This document shows positions 23,744 through 33,431 of a DNA stretch of 58,600 bases, one piece after another. A program made the position numbers and the translations under genes. Origin of the DNA: Acidobacteriaceae bacterium (lineage in GTDB: Bacteria > Acidobacteriota > Terriglobia > Terriglobales > Acidobacteriaceae); the NCBI GenBank assembly GCA_030041515.1, contig JASHNS010000075.1, positions 1-58,600 of the forward strand. Reading direction: 5' to 3'. Within the stretch, counting starts at the first letter, position 1. Each line of letters opens with the position of its first letter. The notes below the pieces were generated by a model, which saw only the letters and a program-made list of their open reading frames with translations, did no database searches and was not told the origin of the DNA.

Positions 23744-24157
23744 TCAGAGGTCGATGTCGCCAGAGCGCATGGAGACGGCGCTGACGCGGAGGGAATTCTC
23801 CAGAGCGATCGCATTCTGGACGAGTCCGGCGGGGAAAGATTTCTGCAGGGCGCGGAGCTGAGGTTCGGTGAGGCCGGGAACGACAACTTCCACTTCGAAA
23901 TCCTTCATGCGCAGCGGGCGTGCGGAGGGCCTGGCTTCGACGCGGACCAGCAGGCCTTCGGTGGAGAGGCCGCGGAGGATCAGGTATTGGGCGACGTACT
24001 GGCCGACACAGCCGCCGAGGGCGGAAAGAAGCAGCTCAGAGGGCGTCATGCCCCGATCAGTGGCGCCATCCTGGGCGGGCTGATCGAGGACGAGGCGATG
24101 GTGGCGGGCTTCGGCGACAAAGCGGGCACCTTCTGTGTACTGCAGAGTGACATCCAC
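23744..24157 (-). CDS. OsmC-like protein with a single cysteine
   Basis: A 137-residue OsmC/Ohr-fold protein: VTLQYTEGARFVAEARHH, GMTPSELLLSALGGCVGQYV and a VVVPGLTEPQLRALQ helix. OsmC and Ohr peroxidases use two cysteines; here Cys50 in ALGGC is kept, but the second position, normally in a HKxCP-type stretch, reads QKSFPAG and there is no other Cys. A peroxidase function by the usual two-Cys route is therefore doubtful. Start GTG 24157 matches the family length and has GGAG 9 nt upstream; the frame stays open far upstream but without homology. It precedes the Usp gene on the same strand (59-nt gap), so the two may form a stress unit. Confidence 0.82.
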   Translation of the reverse strand: MDVTLQYTEGARFVAEARHHRLVLDQPAQDGATDRGMTPSELLLSALGGCVGQYVAQYLILRGLSTEGLLVRVEARPSARPLRMKDFEVEVVVPGLTEPQLRALQKSFPAGLVQNAIALENSLRVSAVSMRSGDIDL

Positions 24158-24363
24158 GTGGGAACGCTCCAGAGAACAGAGAGGTGAAAGCAAGCGTCGG
24201 GCCACTTGAGCGGAATCCCTGAAAGCCCAGCGTTTTCGCTGCTTATAGCCTGTAATGTCGCGGCGCGGATGCGTCAGGCCGCGCCATCGAGAAGGAATCT
24301 GCGCCATATCGCGCAGGTGCGGCATGAGGGGGGGCGCTGCTAAACTCTGTGATACTCCCAGCC

Positions 24364-27111
24364 ATGAAATCCGGACCCGGCCACTCCCGAGAACCCGGCA
24401 AACCCGCAAATTCCGCCCAGGGGGACGGAAAAGGCCGCCCTGCGTCACGCGGAGGGTCTGCCGCTCTGCCGCAGGCTGAAGTCCTGCGGGCGCTGGTGGA
24501 CAACCTGGACGAGGCGGTGGTGGCCCTGGATCGCCAGGGAAAAGTGCAGTTTGCCAATGCGGCGGCGGAGCGTTTGTACGGGATCGTGCCGGATGGTCCG
24601 CCAGTGGCGCAATGGAGCGAGGCGTACGGGATCTACCTGCAGGACCGGCGCACCTTGTGGCCGGCCGAGGAGTTGCCGGGCGCGCTGGCGCTGCGGGGAC
24701 AAACATCGGAAACGGAGATGTATGTGCGTCCACCGGGCGCCCAGGAGGGTTACTGGATCGCAGCACGCGCGCGGCCGATCTTCGATGGGCACGGCCATGT
24801 GCAGAGCGCGCTGGTGGTATGGCGCGACGTGACGGAGGAAAGGCACACGTCGGAGAGCCAGCGGCGGCTGCTGGCGATTGTGGAGAACACGCCGGATGCG
24901 GTATGCCTGACCGGCGCAACGCTGAAGACGGTGTTCATTAATCGCGCGGGGCGCGAATTACTGGGTCTGGGCGAGCGCGAGCCGGTGCAGAACTACCCCG
25001 TGTTTGAGGCGGACCTTGATGGCCAGCGCGAGCTGTTTGGTGCGGAGATTCTGCCGGTGCTGTTGCGGGGCGATCCGTGGATCGGGGAATTCCGGCTGCG
25101 GCAAGCGCGCACGCACGCGGCGATCACGGTGGACATGCGGGCGTTTGGGATCTTCGGCCCGTACGGCCAACTGCTGGGAATCGCCAGCGTGAGCCGGGAC
25201 ATCACGGCGCGGCGGCAGGCAGAGGAGACGCGCCAGCGGCTGGCGGCCATCGTCGAGTCGTCGCACGACGCGATCATCAGCGAATCGCTCGACGGCACGA
25301 TAACGACGTGGAACCGCGGAGCGGAGCTGACCTTTGGATACACCGCAGAGGAGGCGGTCGGGCAGCCGATCACCATGCTTGCGTGGCCCGGGTACCAGGA
25401 TGACATGCAGGAGTTACTGCGCCGGGTGCGGGAGGAAGAGGTGGTGGAGCACTACCAGACGCTGCGGCGGCACCGGAGCGGGCGGAGGCTGGTGGTTTCG
25501 CTGACCCTCTCGCCGGTGAGAGACCAGGCGGGCAAAGTGATTGGCGTATCCAAGATCGCGCGCGACATCACGGAGGAACGGGAGCGCGAGGATCTGGCTC
25601 GGCGGCAGAGGCAATTGCTGGACCAGGCGTACGAGCCAATGATCGTGCGTGATCCCGCGGACCGGATTGTGTCCTGGAATAAAGGCGCGGAGAGGTTGTA
25701 TGGATGGAGCGCCGCAGAAGCGCGGGGTCGCCGGACCCACGAACTGTTGCAAACGGTCTTTTCTGAGCCGCTGGAAGAGATCGCGAGGCGGCTGGAAGCG
25801 GATGGACATTGGGAAGGCGAGCTGCGGCATCAGACGCGGGCGGGCGCGACGGTGACAGTGCTGAGCCGCTGGACGCGGGAGCTGGGCGTGGCTGAGCCGC
25901 ACGTGCTGGAGACGAACGAGGATCTCTCCGAGCGCCAGCAGCGGTTGGCGATGGAAGAGCAGGCGCGGCTCGAACGGCGTTTCCGGCAATTGCTGGAAGC
26001 GGCGCCAGACGCGATCGTAGAGGTTTCGGCGGAGGGCCACATTGTTATGGTGAACCGGATTGCGGAGGAGATGTTCGGCTACCAGCGCGACGAGCTGATG
26101 GGCAAATCAGTGGACCTGCTGGTGCCGGACGCGGTGCGGCCGCAACATGATCGGCATCGCGCCAGCTATCTGGATCATCCGCGGACGCGGCCGATGGGCA
26201 GCGGACTGGATTTGCACGCGCGGCGCCGGGACGGGACGCTGTTTCCGGTGGAGATCAGCCTGAGCCCGATCCAGACCGAGACCGGGATGCACGTGACGGC
26301 GGTGATTCGTGACGTGACGGAGCGTAAACGCGCGGAGCAGGAAGTGCGGCGGCTGCAGTCGCAGTACACCGGCGAACTGGAATCGCGCAATCGTGAGATT
26401 GAGCGGGCCAACCGGCTGAAGAGTGAGTTTTTGGCAAGCATGAGCCACGAGCTGCGCACGCCGCTGCACACCATCATCGGGTTCGCGGAGCTGCTGCAGG
26501 AAGGCGCGGAGGGGGCGCTGAACGAGGTGCAGCAGCGGTTCGTGGAGCATATCCACAAGGACTCGGAGCATTTGCTGGAGCTGATCAACGACGTGCTGGA
26601 CCTGAGCAAGATCGAGGCGGGCGGCCTGGTTCTCAAGCGGGAGCGATATCCGCTGGAACGGAGCATCGGCGAGGCGCTGGCCGCAATTCGTCCGGGCGCA
26701 GCGGCAAAGAGCATCCGGCTGGAAGAGCGGGAGCAGGCTGGGTGCGAGGTGGATGCCGATCCGCTGCGGGTGAAGGAGATGCTCTACAACCTGCTGAGCA
26801 ATGCGGTGAAGTTCACGCCTGAGGGCGGGATGGTGTGGATTGAGAGCGAAGTGCAGGGCGGTTTTGCGCGGGTGACGGTGGGGGATACGGGGATCGGCAT
26901 TCCGCCCGGTGAGCAGGAGAACATCTTCGACAAGTTCTACCAGGTGGGCAACACGACGCGAGGGGTGCGGGAAGGCACGGGGCTGGGACTCTCCATCACG
27001 AAAGAGATGGTGCAGATGCACGGCGGCTGGATGGAAGTCACGAGCATCCTCGGACAAGGCAGCCGATTTACCTTCACGCTTCCCATCGCGGAGACTGCGG
27101 CGGTATCCTGA
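24364..27111 (+). CDS. Five-PAS hybrid-less sensor histidine kinase
   Basis: A 915-residue soluble kinase with no membrane segment. Five PAS units follow each other, starting near VDNLDEAVVALDRQG (residue 46), IVENTPDAVCLTG (175), IVESSHDAIISESLDG (300), LLDQAYEPMIVRDP (420) and LLEAAPDAIVEVSAEG (540). The phospho-acceptor His695 is in SMSHELRTPLHTIIGF; the ATPase domain has the N box LLSNAVKFTPEGG, G1 VGDTGIGIP, and G2 GTGLGLSI. Some PAS units could bind heme or flavin, but no diagnostic residue is certain. The start ATG is preferred over GTG 24349. The lone receiver gene 65 nt downstream is its likely partner. Confidence 0.93.
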   Translation: MKSGPGHSREPGKPANSAQGDGKGRPASRGGSAALPQAEVLRALVDNLDEAVVALDRQGKVQFANAAAERLYGIVPDGPPVAQWSEAYGIYLQDRRTLWPAEELPGALALRGQTSETEMYVRPPGAQEGYWIAARARPIFDGHGHVQSALVVWRDVTEERHTSESQRRLLAIVENTPDAVCLTGATLKTVFINRAGRELLGLGEREPVQNYPVFEADLDGQRELFGAEILPVLLRGDPWIGEFRLRQARTHAAITVDMRAFGIFGPYGQLLGIASVSRDITARRQAEETRQRLAAIVESSHDAIISESLDGTITTWNRGAELTFGYTAEEAVGQPITMLAWPGYQDDMQELLRRVREEEVVEHYQTLRRHRSGRRLVVSLTLSPVRDQAGKVIGVSKIARDITEEREREDLARRQRQLLDQAYEPMIVRDPADRIVSWNKGAERLYGWSAAEARGRRTHELLQTVFSEPLEEIARRLEADGHWEGELRHQTRAGATVTVLSRWTRELGVAEPHVLETNEDLSERQQRLAMEEQARLERRFRQLLEAAPDAIVEVSAEGHIVMVNRIAEEMFGYQRDELMGKSVDLLVPDAVRPQHDRHRASYLDHPRTRPMGSGLDLHARRRDGTLFPVEISLSPIQTETGMHVTAVIRDVTERKRAEQEVRRLQSQYTGELESRNREIERANRLKSEFLASMSHELRTPLHTIIGFAELLQEGAEGALNEVQQRFVEHIHKDSEHLLELINDVLDLSKIEAGGLVLKRERYPLERSIGEALAAIRPGAAAKSIRLEEREQAGCEVDADPLRVKEMLYNLLSNAVKFTPEGGMVWIESEVQGGFARVTVGDTGIGIPPGEQENIFDKFYQVGNTTRGVREGTGLGLSITKEMVQMHGGWMEVTSILGQGSRFTFTLPIAETAAVS

Positions 27112-27176
27112 ATCGCAGAATTCCCCTGGTTTTCCAGACGCAGAGTAAATTCCGAAGCCACGGAGTTGAGCTTTCG

Positions 27177-27572
27177 ATGACCGAGCTTACCGGAAAGCGC
27201 CGGATTCTGATCGCGGACGACCGCGCAAGCAGCCGTGAGCTGCTGCGGCTGATTCTGGTGCGCGCCGGGTACGATGTAATCGAGGCGGAAGATGGGCTGG
27301 CCGCGCTGGAGCAGGCACGTGCAGGCCATCCCGACCTGATTTTGCTGGATCTGCAGATGCCGGGACTGGACGGTTACGGCGCGCTGGCGGAGTTGCGGCG
27401 CGAGGACCGCTTCCGCACGCTGCCTATTTTGGCGCTGACGGCGAGCGCGATGCGCGGGGATCGGGAAAAGATCCTGGCGGCGGGGTTCACAGAATATTTG
27501 TCGAAGCCGGCGGGCCCGGATCTGCTGCGGGAGACGGTGGCGCGGCTGCTGGGCAGCGGGCCGAAATCCTGA
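27177..27572 (+). CDS. Single-domain response regulator (CheY/DivK type)
   Basis: A 131-residue receiver domain with no output domain. Acidic pocket D14-D15 is in LIADDRAS, the phospho-accepting D58 in LILLDLQMPG, and the conserved Thr and Lys are in ALTASAM and YLSKPAG. It follows the PAS kinase after 65 nt on the same strand and probably takes phosphate from it, either acting on a protein target or passing phosphate on. It converges with the NtrC-type gene, with 5 nt between their stops. Confidence 0.92.
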   Translation: MTELTGKRRILIADDRASSRELLRLILVRAGYDVIEAEDGLAALEQARAGHPDLILLDLQMPGLDGYGALAELRREDRFRTLPILALTASAMRGDREKILAAGFTEYLSKPAGPDLLRETVARLLGSGPKS

Positions 27573-27577
27573 TGGGC

Positions 27578-28984
<1,407 letters not shown>

Positions 28985-29022
28985 CTTACTGGATGGAGGT
29001 GGGGAGTCGGCTACAGATGCCG

Positions 29023-30186
29023 CTACTGCGGGTCACGGAGAAACGAGGGAACGCACGCGCCGGGGAAGATATCCTCCTTGTTCCCATTTGGCAGCGTCAC
29101 AATCACCTCGTTCATGTAATGACTCCCTGGGAACCAGGAGTACTCGTACGTGTACAGATCCCGGCCGTTGAAAAGCTGCCGGACCACCCTTCCGTTTTGA
29201 TACCAGTTACGAACGAGCACGTCTCCATGTTCGTCTGTCACAGAGGTCATCAGCCTGTCCTCGTATTCGTAATGGCGCTTTCTCCCATCGGAATAGAAGA
29301 CGTCGGAGAGCATTCCCGCCGGGTCGTAACGGTAGTGGACTACGTGGCCTGCGTCGTCGCCGGCCTCGAGAATGCGGCCCTGATCATCGTCCTGCAGCTG
29401 TATCCAGCGTCCGTGGGGCGTGAGGACCTTCTGTAGATTTCGTTGCGCGTCGCGTTTCAGAAGCAATTTGTCTCCCGCTGCATTTCTGATTTCGTAGGCC
29501 GCGCCCTGGGCGAGATCCCTGGCCCCGTACGCCTCGGGAAAGATCATGTCGGTGCCATCTCTGAGCCTAAGAGTCCAACCGTCTCCGTTCCAGGCGATCG
29601 TGGCTCCGTAAAAGCGGGTCGAGGTTTCAGTGTGCAGATAGACGGCATCCGCGAAGCCGGTACCGGGCGAAATCCGCTTGAAGGACAGAAAATCGTTATC
29701 CTCCAGCATCAGGTTCTGATAGGTATAGGGAAATCTGCTGCCGGTTGGGGCGATATCGTAGGAATCGCTCGCATTGAAGCCAAACGCGTGCTCGTGGCTC
29801 GGCGAGCCCCAGTCGCTCGAAGAGTAGGCGCGTTCCAGGGGTGCGTTGAAGACATCGTTGAGGGGCAGGTCCGTCTGCCTCACGATGAATGAGGCGTAGC
29901 GCAGGTCAGTTTCGAATAGCTCGACGGACTGGGCGTGAGAGACCGTCGTCGCGCACAACCCGGAGCCTGAAGTTACCTGACCGCCGGACACAGAGCCCTG
30001 CACACACGGATAGGTGCCCTCAAGGGTCGCCGGGACGAGGGACCTCTGAATGTCCGCCTGGGAGATTGTTGCTGCTTTCGGCCTGAACCACTCGTAGCCC
30101 ACAGCGGCCAGCGTGCCGAGGATCAGCAGCCAGCCCAGAATTGCCGTAGTCTTGCTATTTTTCGCTGCCGGTCGGGCCATGGGCAT
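29023..30186 (-). CDS. Orphan RHS/YD-repeat protein with N-terminal membrane anchor
   Basis: A 387-residue protein. A single membrane segment, AILGWLLILGTLAAVGYEWF, is followed by an extracytoplasmic domain. Residues about 230-350 carry degenerate YD repeats: GRILEAGDDAGHVVHYRYD, GMLSDVFYSDGRKRHYEYE and GDVLVRNWYQNGRVVRQLF, the sugar-binding-like beta repeats of RHS proteins. The RHS core shell and a variable toxin tip are missing; the chain ends soon after the repeats (PGACVPSFLRDPQ). Cysteines before and after the repeats could pair outside the cell. Start ATG 30186 is preferred, with GGGA 8 nt upstream. It could be a small secreted repeat protein or a shortened RHS relic; no immunity gene is evident. 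Confidence 0.75.
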   Translation of the reverse strand: MPMARPAAKNSKTTAILGWLLILGTLAAVGYEWFRPKAATISQADIQRSLVPATLEGTYPCVQGSVSGGQVTSGSGLCATTVSHAQSVELFETDLRYASFIVRQTDLPLNDVFNAPLERAYSSSDWGSPSHEHAFGFNASDSYDIAPTGSRFPYTYQNLMLEDNDFLSFKRISPGTGFADAVYLHTETSTRFYGATIAWNGDGWTLRLRDGTDMIFPEAYGARDLAQGAAYEIRNAAGDKLLLKRDAQRNLQKVLTPHGRWIQLQDDDQGRILEAGDDAGHVVHYRYDPAGMLSDVFYSDGRKRHYEYEDRLMTSVTDEHGDVLVRNWYQNGRVVRQLFNGRDLYTYEYSWFPGSHYMNEVIVTLPNGNKEDIFPGACVPSFLRDPQ

Positions 30187-30262
30187 CGTAACGTCCCACT
30201 GTAACCCAATTCGGTGCGTCGAACTTCCGATCCTCAATCAAATTGAGGCTCGGTTAGTAGAT

Positions 30263-30412
30263 TCATGCGCGCGCCGCCCTGCGGATGAAGTAAATAATAA
30301 GAAAGATCACAAACAGCCCCAGCAGAATGTGAATCGCCGCGAAGACCACATGGAAGGCGACGAAAGCAATCAACCAGGCAATCAAAAACAGGATCGCGAG
30401 TCCCAGCCACAT
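30263..30412 (-). CDS. Small two-helix membrane protein (lmo0937 family-like)
   Basis: A 49-residue protein, MWLGLAILFLIAWLIAFVAF onward, with two hydrophobic segments joined by an IHILLGLFV turn and ending RRAARA. It resembles the lmo0937-type family of small bacterial membrane proteins. AGAGG is 5 nt upstream of ATG 30412, a strong ribosome site. Function is unknown; family members are often found near stress genes. It is divergent from the Crp/Fnr gene and shares its 306-nt control region. Confidence 0.85.
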   Translation of the reverse strand: MWLGLAILFLIAWLIAFVAFHVVFAAIHILLGLFVIFLIIYFIRRAARA

Positions 30413-30623
30413 AAGAACCTCTTTCCGGAGCGCCGCTCTGGCGCTTCTTTCCTGTCGGATGGGAAGGGCGGGGCAGGGTTTGCTCCAGTCCCCCCCTTTG
30501 CAATGGCCGCGACCAGACCGCGGCAGCCGCCTGCGCGATATGGCGCAGCGCACAGACGCGCAGTGGCGCAGAGCGCAGGCCACGCGCAGGTACTGTGCCG
30601 TGTGCGATCGAGCACAACGCATC

Positions 30624-30637
30624 GTGATTTCAATCAC
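30624..30637 (+). promoter_or_regulatory. Crp/Fnr-type operator GTGATTTCAATCAC
   Basis: A near-perfect dyad, GTGA-N6-TCAC, fitting nine of the ten bases of the TGTGA-N6-TCACA Crp core (its right-hand half reads TCACA). It is 82 nt upstream of the Crp/Fnr-family start codon and about 30 nt upstream of the candidate sigma-54 promoter, which suggests autoregulation. Confidence 0.6.
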
Positions 30638-30666
30638 ATGCTGAATTTCACCCTGGCTCCGCCAGT

Positions 30667-30683
30667 TTGGCACGCGCCGTGCT
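30667..30683 (+). promoter_or_regulatory. Candidate sigma-54 (-24/-12) promoter of the Crp/Fnr gene
   Basis: TTGGCACGCGCCGTGCT matches YTGGCACGRNNNTTGCW with GG at 30669-30670 and GC at 30681-30682, ten bases between them, as sigma-54 requires. Two mismatches are present (C for R, G for T in TTGC). Predicted start of RNA is about 30694, leaving a 25-nt leader with GGAG before ATG 30719. Confidence 0.5.
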
Positions 30684-30718
30684 CTATCTCCGGGCATCGC
30701 TCCCCAGGAGATACGACC

Positions 30719-31417
30719 ATGGAAAGAAATCAGGGATGTCAGGACTGCCCGGCTCGCGGTCAGCACATGTTCTGCGGCATGGAAGATGCGTCGCTGCAGA
30801 AGTTCGATTCCATCGGAACCATCGTGCAGTTCGGCAGCGGCGGCGTGATCTTTCGTGAAGGCGACAATTGCGGATCGGTGCACGTACTGTGCTCGGGCCG
30901 CGTGAAGCTGTCGGCTACCAGCCGCGAAGGCCGCACCCTGATTCTGAAGATTGCCCGGGCGGGCGAAGTTCTGGGGCTCTCCGCGGCGCTGGCGAACCAG
31001 CCCTATGAAGTGACCGCGGAAACGGTAGAACCGTGCCGGCTGAAAACCATCCGCCGGCAAGCCCTCCTCGACTTTCTGGATCGCAACCCCGATGCCAGCA
31101 TGCGCGCGGCCCGGACCGTCGCCAAGGAATACAAAGCGGCGTTCAGCGAAGTCAGGCGCCTGGCCCTGCCGGCGACGGCGTCAGGCCGCGTGGCCGGTCT
31201 GCTGCTGGAGTGGACCCGCGAGCAGTCTCCCGCCGGCGCGCCGAAAGGCCGATGCATGGTGACGCTCACGCACGAGGAGATCGCATCCATGACGGCTACC
31301 ACGCGCGAGACGGTGACGCGCGTGCTCGGGCAGCTGAAGCGCGATCAACTGATTCAGATTCACGGCGCGGCGCTGACCGTACTCCAGCCGCAGGAATTGG
31401 AACGGATGGCGGTGTAA
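30719..31417 (+). CDS. Crp/Fnr-family transcription regulator with N-terminal cysteine cluster
   Basis: A 232-residue regulator: cyclic-nucleotide-fold domain (about residues 25-140), dimer helix, and winged helix (about 160-225). Cysteines C7, C10 and C19 at the N-terminus plus C51 and C58 in the barrel are an Fnr-like set, although the spacing (C-x2-C-x8-C) differs from E. coli FNR. The cAMP-binding Arg-Ser of CRP is absent: the GEVLGLSAALAN loop goes on to QPYEVTAET. The recognition helix TTRETVTRVL has the Arg and Glu positions of CRP (RETVGR), which fits the GTGA-N6-TCAC site upstream. Start ATG 30719 has GGAG 7 nt upstream. It may sense redox state, oxygen or NO; this is inference. Confidence 0.9.
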   Translation: MERNQGCQDCPARGQHMFCGMEDASLQKFDSIGTIVQFGSGGVIFREGDNCGSVHVLCSGRVKLSATSREGRTLILKIARAGEVLGLSAALANQPYEVTAETVEPCRLKTIRRQALLDFLDRNPDASMRAARTVAKEYKAAFSEVRRLALPATASGRVAGLLLEWTREQSPAGAPKGRCMVTLTHEEIASMTATTRETVTRVLGQLKRDQLIQIHGAALTVLQPQELERMAV

Positions 31418-31468
31418 CGTTGCCGGGTTCCTCCCCCGGAAGTGCTGGATTCGTCTTGTAGCGCTTTG

Positions 31469-31497
31469 AGGCAGCTCGAAAGAGCTGCCTTCTTTCT
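31469..31497 (+). terminator. Rho-independent terminator between crp/fnr and the KimA-like gene
   Basis: A 9-bp stem AGGCAGCTC / GAGCTGCCT closed by a GAAA tetraloop, followed by TCTTTCT. It lies 52 nt after the Crp/Fnr stop and 33 nt before the convergent permease stop. Confidence 0.85.
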
Positions 31498-31529
31498 GTG
31501 CGACAAATTTCGGAGGCCGGGAACGTCGC

Positions 31530-33398
31530 TCAGTTTTGATACCAGGGAATGTTGATGACGACGATGCGCTGATTGCCGCGCACGAGGAGCATCAGCTTGA
31601 GCAGGCTGGAGCGCTGGTTGTGGAGCAGGTTTTCCCACCAGTGGCGGACGACCAGTTCCGGCACCAGCACGGCGATGTGCCGATCGCCGTGGCTCTGCTC
31701 GGCGGCGAGAACGTAGTCGAGGATGGGCGCGAGGATCAGGCGATAGGGCGACTGCAGCCGCACGAGCTGCGGTTCCGGGCGGCCAGCGGCGCGCAGCGGC
31801 GCCGCAATCTTCTCGTCCCACAGCAGGGCGATCTCGTCTTTGCCATGGTCGATATCCGGCGAGTCGATGTGGATGATCTGCAGGTCCGGCGAGATGGACA
31901 TAGCGAAGCGGATGGCCTTGGCCGAGATGCGGCTCCAGCGATCCATGGGGATGATGACCAGCGGCGGATGGATATTGGCGGTACTGAGCGGGTCGTGGCA
32001 GGCCGTTTCCCAGGCCACATGCTGATAGTGCCGGTGCACGGCGACCATGAGCACAATCATGAGGGGGATGAGCAGCGCCGTCACCCACGCGCCCGCAACA
32101 AACTTGGTGGCCAGAACCACGATGGTCGTGATGCCTGTAGCGACCGCGCCCAGGCCGTTCACCATCATGCGCGCTCGGTGGCCGCCCTTGCGCTTCCAGT
32201 GAACCACCATCCCGGTTTGCGAGAGCGTGAAGGCCAGGAAGGCGCCGATGGCGTAGAGCGGAATCAGCCGGTCGGTGACGCCACCGAAGAGAATCAGCAG
32301 CGCCGCGGTAAGGCCCACCAGGACGTAGATTCCCCAGGAGTAGAGCAACCTGCGCCCGCGAAAAGTGAAAACGTGGGGCAGGTAGCCGCGCAGCGCGATG
32401 GCGCGCGTCAGGCGCGGGAAGTCGGCGAAGGCGGTGTTGGCGGAGAGCGCGAGGACCAGCAGGATGGAGCCGATGGTGAGGTAGTAGAACCATCCCTGGC
32501 CCATCACTGCGGCGGTGAGCTGCGAGAGGACGCTGCGATATTGCGGGCTGTCGGGCTGCGTCGCGCCAATGTGGTAAATGCGGCAAAGCGTCGCGATGCC
32601 GGCCAGCAGAACGATGAGCAGCGCGATGATGATGGTGAGCGCGCGGCGGGCGTTTTTCGTCGTTGGATCGCGAAAGGCCATCACGCCGTTGCTGACGGCT
32701 TCCACGCCGGTCATCGCGGTGCAGCCGCTGGAGAAGACCTTGAGCAGCAGCCACGCGCTAACCGCAGCGGCGACGGGTGGCAGATGTGGCGGGGTGACGA
32801 CCGGGGAAGGGTGGCCTCCGGCGAGGACGGCGCGCACAATCCCGACGCCGATCACGATGAGCAGCGTGGCGAGAAAGAGATACGTCGGGATGAGAAAGAC
32901 GCCGCCGGTTTCGCGCACGCCGCGCATATTCACAAGCGTGAGCAGAGCCAGGACGCCGAGGCAGAGGCCGAGCGTGTGCGGCTGGAGCGAGGGCACGGCG
33001 GAGATCAGCGCGCCGACTCCGGCGGAGATGCCGACCGCTGCGGTGAGAACGTAGTCGATCATCAGCGCGGCAGCCGCCAGCAGGCCCGCGCGGTAGCCGA
33101 GGTTCTCGCCGGCAACGGTGAACGAGCCGCCGCCGTGCGGATACGCCTCGATGGTCTGCGAATACGAGAAGTAGAGTATGACCAGCAGGCCGAGGATGGC
33201 TGCGGTGATGGGAACGATGTAATGGATCCCGGCGAGGCCGAGCGGAATCAGCAGCGTCAGAGCCGCTTCCGGGCCGTACGCGGCGGAGCTGAGCGCGTCG
33301 AGGCCGAAGATGGGAATGCCGGCGGCCGGACCGATGTGCTCGGCGCGTTCTTCCGAGGTGGGCAGAGGCTTGCCGAAAAGCAGGTCGAGGATCTGCAT
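31530..33398 (-). CDS. APC-superfamily permease, KimA-like potassium importer
   Basis: A 622-residue protein: about twelve membrane segments in residues 25-460 and a soluble C-terminal domain of about 150 residues. Conserved blocks agree with Bacillus KimA: FGKPLPTSEE, FGLDALSSAAYGPEAAL, AYPHGGGSFTVAGENLG, MIDYVLTAAVGISAGVGAL, FSSGCTAMTGVEAVSNGV, LALSANTAFADFPRL and IPLYAIGAFLAFTLSQTGM. KimA imports potassium with protons. The C-terminal domain has a Usp-like look (VIIPMDRWSRISAKAIRFA). No c-di-AMP riboswitch fits upstream, since only 33 nt separate it from the next gene's stop. An amino-acid substrate cannot be excluded. Confidence 0.85.
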   Translation of the reverse strand: MQILDLLFGKPLPTSEERAEHIGPAAGIPIFGLDALSSAAYGPEAALTLLIPLGLAGIHYIVPITAAILGLLVILYFSYSQTIEAYPHGGGSFTVAGENLGYRAGLLAAAALMIDYVLTAAVGISAGVGALISAVPSLQPHTLGLCLGVLALLTLVNMRGVRETGGVFLIPTYLFLATLLIVIGVGIVRAVLAGGHPSPVVTPPHLPPVAAAVSAWLLLKVFSSGCTAMTGVEAVSNGVMAFRDPTTKNARRALTIIIALLIVLLAGIATLCRIYHIGATQPDSPQYRSVLSQLTAAVMGQGWFYYLTIGSILLVLALSANTAFADFPRLTRAIALRGYLPHVFTFRGRRLLYSWGIYVLVGLTAALLILFGGVTDRLIPLYAIGAFLAFTLSQTGMVVHWKRKGGHRARMMVNGLGAVATGITTIVVLATKFVAGAWVTALLIPLMIVLMVAVHRHYQHVAWETACHDPLSTANIHPPLVIIPMDRWSRISAKAIRFAMSISPDLQIIHIDSPDIDHGKDEIALLWDEKIAAPLRAAGRPEPQLVRLQSPYRLILAPILDYVLAAEQSHGDRHIAVLVPELVVRHWWENLLHNQRSSLLKLMLLVRGNQRIVVINIPWYQN

Positions 33399-33431
33399 GG
33401 GGCTTCGGACTATCCTCGCAGAGTCAGCGGG

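Larger units (their letters stand above)
30413..30718. promoter_or_regulatory. 306-nt divergent control region between the small membrane protein and crp/fnr
   Basis: No gene is seen in it. It contains a short hairpin AGCGCC-gctct-GGCGCT next to the minus-strand gene, a Crp-like palindrome at 30624-30637 and a GG-N10-GC promoter at 30667-30683, each listed separately. Confidence 0.6.

Noticed and set aside
33399-33431. c-di-AMP (ydaO-type) riboswitch before the KimA-like gene
   Set aside because: Only 33 nt separate the two genes, far too short for that RNA.
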